The position numbers were made by a program, and so were the translations under genes. 14,114 bases of DNA, taken from Oscillospiraceae bacterium. GTDB lineage: Bacteria > Bacillota > Clostridia > Oscillospirales > Oscillospiraceae. The stretch spans positions 1-14,114 of the forward strand of contig JAFPTE010000134.1 in assembly GCA_017400415.1 (NCBI GenBank). Reading direction: 5' to 3'. A model generated the notes under the pieces. It saw only the letters and a list, made by a program, of their open reading frames with translations, made no database searches and was not told where the DNA came from. This document shows positions 1-5,010 of this stretch, piece by piece. Every line of letters starts with the position of its first letter. Position 1 is the stretch's first letter.

Positions 1-37
1 GCAAAAACAATTGAAGCATGGTTTGTCTGCAGTCTGA

Positions 38-72
38 ATCACCGGCCTTTTAAGGGCGGTGATGCTTTTTTT
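38..72 (+). terminator. Rho-independent terminator of a gene left of the window
   Basis: Arms ATCACCG (38-44) and CGGTGAT (57-63) pair perfectly, with an inner CCTT/AAGG extension, and are followed by a run of seven T (66-72). It would end a plus-strand transcript coming from before base 1. Bases 1-37 show no gene I can identify. Confidence 0.8.
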
Positions 73-116
73 ACTCATTTTCTGCCGCTCAGGTAATCCA
101 GAAGCTCCTGCCGGGA

Positions 117-250
117 GGACACCTCATCAGTCAGCCTGCCGGCTGACAGCTTCCCCTCAAGGGGAAGCCTGAGAGCAAGAGCAGGGAAGCCGAAAAACCG
201 AAGCCTTCCCCTTGAGGGGAAGGTGGCCCGAAGGGCCGGATGAGGTGTCC
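117..250. repeat. MITE-like palindromic intergenic repeat with nested hairpins
   Basis: Perfect 12-bp terminal inverted repeats GGACACCTCATC (117-128) and GATGAGGTGTCC (239-250) enclose four smaller perfect hairpins: GTCAGCC/GGCTGAC (130-147), GCTTCCCC/GGGGAAGC (149-168), CCTTCCCC/GGGGAAGG (204-223) and GGCCC/GGGCC (225-237). The unit is 134 bp and has no transposase, so it would have to be mobilised in trans if it is mobile at all. I recall similar CTTCCCC...GGGGAAG elements with GACACCTCATC-type ends scattered through gut Clostridia genomes, but cannot confirm this here. A minus-strand frame running through it (75-260) is mostly repeat sequence and is not called as a gene. Its last dozen codons, outside the repeat (75-116), could be the remnant of a disrupted gene tail. 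Confidence 0.75.
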
Positions 251-346
251 CTCGGCACATTTAACCGCATAAGCGGCGGCACGGTGCTGACGGGAGCGGC
301 GGATACAATGATTGTTCCGGAACGCACAAAAAAGAAAGACTTTTAA
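251..346 (+). pseudogene. C-terminal stump of a RepA-like AAA ATPase (RecA-fold helicase)
   Basis: The plus frame starting immediately after the repeat reads GTFNRISGG, then TVLTGAADTMIV, then PERTKKKDF and a TAA at 344-346. From memory, RISG-x-T-x-LTGAADTM(I/L)V is the conserved late segment of RepA-like hexameric helicase ATPases (AAA_25 family) carried by prophages and integrative elements, where it is followed by a short tail containing a TGRD-like motif. Here everything upstream is gone, replaced by the repeat, and the tail after the core segment is missing. About 30 codons remain of a protein normally about 300 residues or more. There is no start codon or ribosome binding site, so it should not be expressed. 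The assignment rests on this one motif. Confidence 0.5.
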
Positions 347-349
347 AAA

Positions 350-418
350 ATGGACGAATACCAGAAAAGAGCTGCGGGCACCGTCAAGGTGCTTTGCAAT
401 CCCCTCCCGGGCCTGTGA
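350..418 (+). pseudogene. Possible N-terminal stump of a MazG-like pyrophosphohydrolase
   Basis: An ATG three bases after the stop of the helicase stump opens a 22-codon frame beginning MDEYQKRAAGTVKVL and stopping at TGA 416-418. MazG-like nucleotide pyrophosphohydrolases of phages and integrative elements commonly begin (N/D)EYQ-x-x-A-x-RTA followed by a 'LLNGALGLAGEAGEV' core. The start matches, but the core is absent, and the frame ends after NPLPGL. The tight spacing behind the helicase stump fits a decayed replication cassette. The match is short, so a chance open frame remains possible. The remaining bases up to 458 show no further gene. Confidence 0.3.
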
Positions 419-458
419 AGTCAGCTCCGTACAAGATGGTTTTCCGGAGCGGATGTCT

Positions 459-1004
459 TTATTTCAGCGAGAATACCACCGTGGGGTCCCCGTCGCCCAG
501 GGCGGCCTTCAGCTGGGAGGCTGTCAGGCCCTGAACTCTGCCCAGGCGGGTGAAGGTCCAGGAGTTTTCGGCGTAATAGATGGTTATCTGGTTTCCCTGG
601 TAGAGAATCACGTCGCCGGGGGCGGTGGTGATGGGCTCGTCGTTCCGGGGAAGGCTTGTGCCCAGGGAGCCCACCTTTTCAAAGCCCCCGTAATCGTGCA
701 TGGAAACCGTCAGGTCCCCCTTCGCCAGGAGCTCCGTAAGGGCCCGGGCGGAGGAATTGTCCTCCGGCGCTATGGTCAGCACCGTATCTCCGATGTGTGC
801 GTAAATCATGGTCTCCTCCGTCTTCTTGGTCTCAGGCTCCGGCTCGGGCTGGGGCTCCGGCTCAGGCTTCTGCTCGGTATGCTGTTGGGGCTGCTGTTCG
901 GTCTGGGGCTGGGGCGGCTCAGGCTGCGGGGCCATTTCCGGCCGGGCCATGCAGCCTGCAAGGCAGAGAAGGGCCAGTAGCAGCGGCAAAACACGCCCCA
1001 TCAT
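459..1004 (-). CDS. Cyclophilin-like fold lipoprotein
   Basis: This 181-residue protein starts with a lipoprotein signal peptide (lipobox L15-A-G-C18). A Pro/Glu/Gln-rich spacer follows (about 19-64, with a PEPEPQPEPEPE stretch) that would hold the domain off the membrane. Residues 67-181 form a cyclophilin-like domain of the small bacterial family that includes Thermotoga TM1367 (Cyclophil_like). The typical signature is seen as MHDYGGFEKVGSLG, then a loop LPRNDEPITTAPGD, then VILYQGNQITIYY and NSWTFTRLG. Family members have a cyclophilin beta-barrel but no established prolyl isomerase activity, so the biochemical role is unknown. The start ATG overlaps the TGA of the upstream hydrolase gene (ATGA), with GGGAG about 9 nt upstream inside that gene, indicating translational coupling. 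I see no terminator after its stop. Confidence 0.85.
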   Translation of the reverse strand: MMGRVLPLLLALLCLAGCMARPEMAPQPEPPQPQTEQQPQQHTEQKPEPEPQPEPEPETKKTEETMIYAHIGDTVLTIAPEDNSSARALTELLAKGDLTVSMHDYGGFEKVGSLGTSLPRNDEPITTAPGDVILYQGNQITIYYAENSWTFTRLGRVQGLTASQLKAALGDGDPTVVFSLK

Positions 1005-2002
1005 CTCAGATACTCCCGGAAAAAGCTCTCCAGCCGGTCAAAGGGGATGGCGCCCTTGCCGCCGCCGTCATAAAGGTCCGTGTGAACGGCCCCGCTGATG
1101 GGCATAAACTCCTTGTTCCCGGCGTATTTGCTGTCCCGAATCATGTTCTCGTAGGCGTCCCGGCCAAAATAGAAGGAGTGGGCCTTGTCGCCGTGGATGA
1201 TGAGCACGGCGGAGCGGATCTCGCCGGAATACTGCAGGATGGGCTGATTCAGAAAGCTCTGGCAGCCGATGACGTTCCAGCCCCCGTTGGAGTTCAGGGA
1301 CCGGGGGTGATAGCCCCGGGGGGTCTTGTAATAGTCGTAATAGTCCTTCACGAAGAAGGGGGCGTCCTCCGGCAGGGGGTCCACCACGCCGCCGCCCAGG
1401 GCGTAACTGCCGTTTTTCAGGTCCTCCAGGCGCTGGGCACACAGGGCGCTCCGGCGGGCATGGCGGGCCTCCTCCGAATCCTCGGAGTCAAAGTAGCCCT
1501 TTGCGTTTACCCGGGTCATGTCGTACATGGTGGAGGCCACGGTGGCCTTGACCCTGGTGTCCAGGGCTGCGGCGTTCAGAGCCATGCCGCCCCAGCCGCA
1601 GATGCCGATGATGCCGATTTTCTCCGGGTCCGCCCTTTCGCAGAGGCTCAGAAAGTCCACTGCCGCCATAAAGTCCTCGGTGTTTATGTCCGGGGAGGCC
1701 ATGTACCGGACGTTCCCTCCGCTCTCCCCGGTGAAGGAGGGGTCAAAGGCCAGGGTCACGAAGCCCCGCTCCGCCATCTCCTGGGCGTAAAGGCCGGAGC
1801 ACTGCTCCTTCACTGCGCCGAAGGGGCCGCAGACCGCAAGGGCCGGAAGTCTGCCCGTCAGACCCCTGGGCAGGTACATATCCGCCGCCAGGGTGATGCC
1901 GTAGCGGTTGGGAAAGGTCACCTTGCAGTGGTCAACCTTCTCGCTTTTCGGGAAGGTCTTGTCCCAGACCTGGGTAAGCTCAAGCTCTTCTTTGTAAATC
2001 AC
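1001..2002 (-). CDS. Alpha/beta hydrolase with apparent Cys nucleophile
   Basis: This 333-residue cytosolic protein has an alpha/beta-hydrolase fold related to the dienelactone hydrolase/YcjY-like group. Visible landmarks are the oxyanion-side strand LPALAVCGPFG (about 53-62), LAFDPSFTGESGG (84-96), the nucleophile elbow G133-I-C135-G-W-G, an acid candidate Asp272 in IIHGDKAHS, and the His candidate His307 in SGAVHTDLY. The elbow carries Cys instead of Ser, as in dienelactone hydrolase. The substrate cannot be deduced. The start is GTG at 2002-2000, supported by GGAGG (2015-2011) 8 nt upstream and a promoter just before it. The frame stays open to 2275 on the minus strand, but that extension would run through the promoter and reads as non-protein-like sequence, so I reject it. 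It overlaps the following lipoprotein gene by 4 bp, forming an operon. Confidence 0.85.
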   Translation of the reverse strand: MIYKEELELTQVWDKTFPKSEKVDHCKVTFPNRYGITLAADMYLPRGLTGRLPALAVCGPFGAVKEQCSGLYAQEMAERGFVTLAFDPSFTGESGGNVRYMASPDINTEDFMAAVDFLSLCERADPEKIGIIGICGWGGMALNAAALDTRVKATVASTMYDMTRVNAKGYFDSEDSEEARHARRSALCAQRLEDLKNGSYALGGGVVDPLPEDAPFFVKDYYDYYKTPRGYHPRSLNSNGGWNVIGCQSFLNQPILQYSGEIRSAVLIIHGDKAHSFYFGRDAYENMIRDSKYAGNKEFMPISGAVHTDLYDGGGKGAIPFDRLESFFREYLR

Positions 2003-2026
2003 AGTTTCTGCCTCCGTTTTTTCTTT

Positions 2027-2055
2027 ATTATACACCCTTGCGGAAGGTGCTGCAA
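2027..2055 (-). promoter_or_regulatory. Sigma-A promoter of the hydrolase/lipoprotein operon
   Basis: Read on the minus strand: TTGCAG (2055-2050), a 17-bp spacer and TATAAT (2032-2027). The predicted transcript start, near 2020, gives a very short leader before GGAGG (2015-2011) and the GTG at 2002. The same TTGCAG-N17-TATAAT combination precedes the ltrA-like gene at 12805. Confidence 0.75.
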
Positions 2056-2144
2056 ATGGATACAATGATAATCCTGATATTTTTTTACGGAATTCAAGGG
2101 GAGGCGGCTGTGGAGCTTGGTGCCCTGCGGTGTTTTCCCGCACT

Positions 2145-2162
2145 TTCCCGGAGCTCCGGGAA
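2145..2162. promoter_or_regulatory. 18-bp perfect palindrome between divergent promoters (candidate operator)
   Basis: TTCCCGGAGCTCCGGGAA is a perfect dyad about 90 bp from each of the two divergent promoters (minus-strand -35 at 2050-2055, plus-strand -35 at 2235). There is no T run, so it is not a terminator. It could be an operator for a regulator acting on both genes; no regulator can be named. Confidence 0.35.
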
Positions 2163-2234
2163 GCTCTGTGATGTCTCCCACAGGATTCTGCAGGATAATA
2201 TAATGATGGGAAACCTGCAAAATGACTGTGACCG

Positions 2235-2263
2235 TTGACAAAAGAAGATAGAATCGGTATAAT
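2235..2263 (+). promoter_or_regulatory. Perfect consensus sigma-A promoter for the ligase gene
   Basis: TTGACA (2235-2240), exactly 17 bp, then TATAAT (2258-2263): all 12 consensus positions match. Transcription should begin near 2270. This rules out translation starting at the TTG at 2235, which is the -35 box itself. Confidence 0.9.
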
Positions 2264-2300
2264 TGTCGGTAACAATACTGCACGGCGGGAGATGACTGAT

Positions 2301-3746
2301 TTGGACCTTTACCGGGGGACCCTTTATGAAGCTATAATAAAAAATGCCGGGCTGTATCCGGATGACCTGGCATATGTGTGCGACGGGGTCGGCGTCACCT
2401 TCCGTCAGCATCTCGAAAACGTGAACGGGGCCATGGCCGCCCTGCGCTCCCTGGGGATAAGGAAGCAGAGCCGCCTTGCCATCCGGGTGACCCTTGAGTA
2501 TGAGACCCAGGTGCTCATGCAGGCCACGGTTGCCCTGGGGGCTGTTGCCATCCTCTGCGGCGAGCACGGCACCCTGGACTGCTTTCTGGGCTATGCGCCC
2601 AAGGTGGACCCGGAATACCTCCTCACCGACGAGACCGGCGTCTGGACCGTGAACGGCGAGCCCTTTTCCTATGTGCCCAGGAGGGAGACCCTCTCCGTGA
2701 CGGACGCCTCTCCCTATGACTGCACGGTCATAATCTTCACCTCCGGCTCCACCGGCACGCCCAAGGCGGTCATGCTGCGGGAGTACGGGATACTGAACAC
2801 CATGCTGGGGGAGATAGAGTGCAACGGCAACAGGCACGGGGACATATTCATCTGCGTGGCGCCTCTGAACCACATCCTGGGCTTCGGCCTTATGTGCCTT
2901 CTGGTGCTCTGCGCCGGCACGGAGGTGTCACGGAAAAAGCTGTCCACCGCCGCCGCCATGGCGGATATTGAGAAATACCGCTGCAACTGGATAGTCACCG
3001 TGCCCACGTTCCTCATGCGGCTTGTGGAGGATGAGCGGCGGGGGGCTTACGACCTGTCCAGCCTGAAATACGGCCACATCACCGGGGGGCCCTACACCCT
3101 GGAGCAGTTCTGCCTCATTGAGCGGGAGCTGGATATGACCCTCCGCTCCGGCTGCGGCATGACGGAAAACTCGCCCTCCTACTCCGGCTCACGCATAACG
3201 GACAGCTTCCATACCCGGGCGAGGACCATGGGGCGGCCCTTCCCGAATCTGGAAATGGCCATCCTGGATGATGAGGGAAGGCCCCTGCCCCAGGGACAGA
3301 CCGGGGAGATCTGCGTACAGGGCGTAGGCGTCATGCTGGGCTATTACGGCGACCCGGAGGCCACAGGCAGGGTCGTCGTGGACTCCTGGCTCCACACCGG
3401 CGACCTGGGGTACCTGGACGGAGAGGGCTGCCTGAGACTTGCCGGGCGGAAGAAGGATATCATCATCCGCAGCGGAAACAATCTCTCCCCTGCGGTTATC
3501 GAGGCGGAGCTTAAGACCCTGCCCTTCATAAAGGAGGTGGCCGTGGTGGGCATACCGGACCCGGAGCGGGGGGAGATGCCCGCCGCCGCCGTGGTGCTGA
3601 AGCCCGGGTGCGGCCTGGACTATGAGGCTATGAAGGCCGCCGTCATAAAGCCGGAGATACCGGAAAAGGTTATAGTTCTTGATAAGCTGCCCCTGACCTC
3701 CTCCGGAAAGCCCGACAAGCGGGCCATCCGTGAGATGCTGAAATAA
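2301..3746 (+). CDS. Acyl-CoA synthetase-like adenylate-forming ligase (AMP-binding family)
   Basis: This 481-residue member of the ANL superfamily (acyl/aryl-CoA ligases, adenylation domains) activates a carboxylate with ATP to an acyl-AMP and normally passes it to CoA or a carrier protein. All core motifs are present: phosphate-binding loop TSGSTGTPK (147-155), GHITGGP and GCGMTE for substrate/adenine contacts, HTGDLGYLD with ribose-binding Asp368, GRKKDII (382-388), and the C-terminal catalytic Lys470 in SSGKPDKR. It looks full-length and active. The acid substrate cannot be read from sequence, and no carrier protein or thioesterase lies beside it. Start: the TTG at 2301 has GGGAG (2287-2291) 9 nt upstream. 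The ATG at 2292 abuts that GGGAG and is less likely. It is a single-gene unit with its own promoter and a terminator downstream. Confidence 0.88.
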   Translation: MDLYRGTLYEAIIKNAGLYPDDLAYVCDGVGVTFRQHLENVNGAMAALRSLGIRKQSRLAIRVTLEYETQVLMQATVALGAVAILCGEHGTLDCFLGYAPKVDPEYLLTDETGVWTVNGEPFSYVPRRETLSVTDASPYDCTVIIFTSGSTGTPKAVMLREYGILNTMLGEIECNGNRHGDIFICVAPLNHILGFGLMCLLVLCAGTEVSRKKLSTAAAMADIEKYRCNWIVTVPTFLMRLVEDERRGAYDLSSLKYGHITGGPYTLEQFCLIERELDMTLRSGCGMTENSPSYSGSRITDSFHTRARTMGRPFPNLEMAILDDEGRPLPQGQTGEICVQGVGVMLGYYGDPEATGRVVVDSWLHTGDLGYLDGEGCLRLAGRKKDIIIRSGNNLSPAVIEAELKTLPFIKEVAVVGIPDPERGEMPAAAVVLKPGCGLDYEAMKAAVIKPEIPEKVIVLDKLPLTSSGKPDKRAIREMLK

Positions 3747-3762
3747 CGGGCATGATGCTTTC

Positions 3763-3796
3763 GCCGCCGGCGGGAGAAATCCTGCCGGCGGCTTTT
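3763..3796 (+). terminator. Rho-independent terminator after the ligase gene
   Basis: GCCGCCGGCGGG (3763-3774) pairs with CCTGCCGGCGGC (3781-3792) over 12 bp with one G-T wobble, followed by only four T (3793-3796). The hairpin is strong and the T run short. Confidence 0.7.
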
Positions 3797-3849
3797 GCTG
3801 CGCTTGCGAAGGAGAAAATCGTTATAGTTAAGCCTGCAGAAGTTGCCTA

Positions 3850-3878
3850 TTGCAAGAATTCCGGCGATATATTATAAT
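3850..3878 (+). promoter_or_regulatory. Promoter of the LytTR regulator gene
   Basis: TTGCAA (3850-3855), 17 bp, then TATAAT (3873-3878), within an AT-rich stretch unlike its surroundings. A second -10-like TATAAA lies at 3894-3899. The leader to the ATG at 3924 would be about 40 nt. Apart from the terminator and this promoter, I see nothing in 3747-3923. Confidence 0.7.
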
Positions 3879-3923
3879 TATTTTCGCATATGATATAAAT
3901 ATCTTGCACAAGGTGGGACAAAA

Positions 3924-4613
3924 ATGCATGCTGCGCTGGTGGAAATCGGTGACCTGTGTTCCCAGGTTCTGCAGGGCTGGCTTGAGAGGCTTGGAGAGCA
4001 GACCGGGCTCTCTGTCATCTGGGAGCTTTTCGGCGACGGGGAGAGCTTCCTGGAAAAATATGATTCAGGCTGGGATCTGGTGCTCATGGGCATTGACGGC
4101 GGTCTGCAACGGGCCCGGCGCCTGAGAGAGCTGGACAGCCGGGTGGGGCTCATACTTGTGAGCCTCTCGGACAGGTACGCACTGGCGGGCTATGACCTGC
4201 GGGCCCTGGACTATATTGTCATGCCTTCGGAATATGAGACCTTTGCCGGGAAGCTCCAGGGGGCCATGGCAGAGCTCCGGCTCCGCCGGGATAAGCGCAT
4301 CTGCATAGTGACGGAGGGGGCTCATAAGTGGCTCCCCTGTGAGGAGGTTTACTATATCGAGGTCTTTGACCACCTGCTGGTTTACCACACGAAGGAAGGC
4401 GTCCTGCGGGCCAAGGGCTCCATAGGCACCCTCAGTGAGGAGCTGGAGGACTGGGGCTTCTTCCGCTGCAATCGCTACTGCCTTGTAAACCTCCGGTTTG
4501 TGACGGGCCTTACGGAGGGGGAGGCGGAGGCGGGCTCCTTCCGGGTGCCTGTAAGCCGACGGCGCCGTAAGCTCCTGGCGGAGGCCATGGAAAGATACTG
4601 CGGCAGCGTATAA
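3924..4613 (+). CDS. LytTR-family transcriptional regulator with degenerate receiver domain
   Basis: This 229-residue protein is laid out like AgrA/LytR response regulators. A receiver-like domain (about 3-118) is followed by a LytTR DNA-binding domain (about 124-225; YYIEVFDHLLVYHT, then RCNRYCLVNLRFV, then VPVSRRRRKLL). In the receiver, the segment that normally reads 'LIFLDIDMP' is LVLMGIDGG, so the phospho-acceptor Asp is Gly56. The conserved Lys of 'ALDYLLKP' is Met100, while the Ser of the switch strand (Ser80) remains. Phosphorylation by a histidine kinase is therefore unlikely, and no kinase gene is adjacent. It probably works as a phosphorylation-independent or ligand/protein-controlled regulator (inference). 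AGGTGGG (3911-3917) upstream of the ATG supports the start. Target genes are unknown; the RNA and membrane regulator just downstream are candidates by position. Confidence 0.85.
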   Translation: MHAALVEIGDLCSQVLQGWLERLGEQTGLSVIWELFGDGESFLEKYDSGWDLVLMGIDGGLQRARRLRELDSRVGLILVSLSDRYALAGYDLRALDYIVMPSEYETFAGKLQGAMAELRLRRDKRICIVTEGAHKWLPCEEVYYIEVFDHLLVYHTKEGVLRAKGSIGTLSEELEDWGFFRCNRYCLVNLRFVTGLTEGEAEAGSFRVPVSRRRRKLLAEAMERYCGSV

Positions 4614-4668
4614 AAAGCGCCGTTTTTTCCCGTTCACGGACCCATAACTGCCGTTGGCGGAAAGAAAC

Positions 4669-4696
4669 TTGAACTTTCCCGCCAAAATGCTACAAT
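4669..4696 (+). promoter_or_regulatory. Promoter of an orphan structured RNA
   Basis: TTGAAC (4669-4674), 16 bp, then TACAAT (4691-4696). No open frame with a ribosome binding site follows. The next features are a series of hairpins and a terminator. Confidence 0.65.
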
Positions 4697-4702
4697 CAAA
4701 AC

Positions 4703-4945
4703 TTGCGAGCGGGAGATATGAGAGATCGTATTCGCCCACAGGCTCAATCCCGCAGCCTCCCCGGTCCTGCACTTCAGGGCAGAGGCGGGTGCGGATGCTG
4801 TGTTCTGCCTCCGGGAAGAAAAGGGGATTCGGCCCGGAAGAAAGGCGGAATGGGGCCGATAAGAGGAATCAGCTGCCCAAACGCAGCAGGGGGAGACCTC
4901 TTATCAAACAAAGGATGGGGACCCGAAAGGGACCCCATCTTTTTT
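4703..4945 (+). ncRNA. Candidate structured small RNA, about 240 nt, class unknown
   Basis: The stretch lies between its own promoter and its own terminator and contains successive pairings. These are GCGGGA/TCCCGC (4709-4714 with 4748-4753), CCCGG/CCGGG (4760-4764 with 4811-4815) enclosing GGCAGA/TCTGCC (4778-4783 with 4804-4809), CGGCCC/GGGCCG (4830-4835 with 4853-4858), and ATAAGAGG/CCTCTTAT (4859-4866 with 4897-4904) enclosing GCTGC/GCAGC (4872-4876 with 4883-4887). I tested it mentally against 6S RNA, tmRNA, RNase P RNA, SRP RNA and the common riboswitches and did not recognise their conserved cores; 6S cannot be fully excluded. Because a complete promoter for the next gene lies after the terminator, it looks like a free-standing RNA rather than a leader. 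It fills most of the 4614-5010 gap. Confidence 0.55.
4914..4945 (+). terminator. Rho-independent terminator of the orphan RNA
   Basis: GATGGGG/CCCCATC with an A-A mismatch, then CCC/GGG closing a GAAA tetraloop (4914-4939), followed by TTTTTT (4940-4945). Confidence 0.85.
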
Positions 4946-4946
4946 C

Positions 4947-4975
4947 TTGCTTTTTATGGGCTTCTGGGCTATACT
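4947..4975 (+). promoter_or_regulatory. Promoter of the beta-helix/LuxR regulator gene
   Basis: TTGCTT (4947-4952), 17 bp, then TATACT (4970-4975), directly after the RNA terminator. The predicted leader before the GTG at 5011 is about 30 nt. Confidence 0.6.
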
Positions 4976-5010
4976 GAACGGGAAAAGGAAACTAAAAAGG
5001 GGTGCTTACC

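Noticed and set aside
75..260. 61-codon minus-strand gene across the palindromic repeat
   Set aside because: Most of it is translated inverted repeat, there is no ribosome binding site, and a stop lies directly before its ATG.
424..450. Terminator for the lipoprotein operon (GCTCCG/CGGAGC)
   Set aside because: The stem is only 6 bp with a 15-nt loop and no T run on the minus strand.
797..2068. Long plus-strand open frame opposite the lipoprotein and hydrolase genes
   Set aside because: It is a shadow of the GC-rich minus-strand genes. It lacks a ribosome binding site, is low in complexity and has no recognisable family, while both minus-strand genes have clear domains.
2199..2204. Second TATAAT upstream of the ligase gene
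   Set aside because: No -35-like hexamer lies at 16-18 bp, and the consensus promoter at 2235-2263 is far better.
2003..2275. N-terminal extension of the alpha/beta hydrolase
   Set aside because: It would run through the promoter and the GGAGG site that serve the GTG at 2002, and the extension does not look like protein.
3818..3847. LytTR-type direct repeat (GTT cores 21 bp apart at 3821 and 3842)
   Set aside because: The spacing fits LytTR boxes, but the flanking positions match the consensus poorly.
4703..4945. Riboswitch or T-box leader of the membrane regulator gene
   Set aside because: I do not see T-box, SAM, FMN, TPP, cobalamin or c-di-GMP core motifs. A full promoter for the gene lies after the terminator, so read-through control is not needed. 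CTCTTATCAAA near 4898 resembles the SAM-I start, but the rest of that motif does not follow.
5002..5010. GTG at 5002 as start of the membrane regulator
   Set aside because: It overlaps the AGGGG that is properly spaced for the GTG at 5011.
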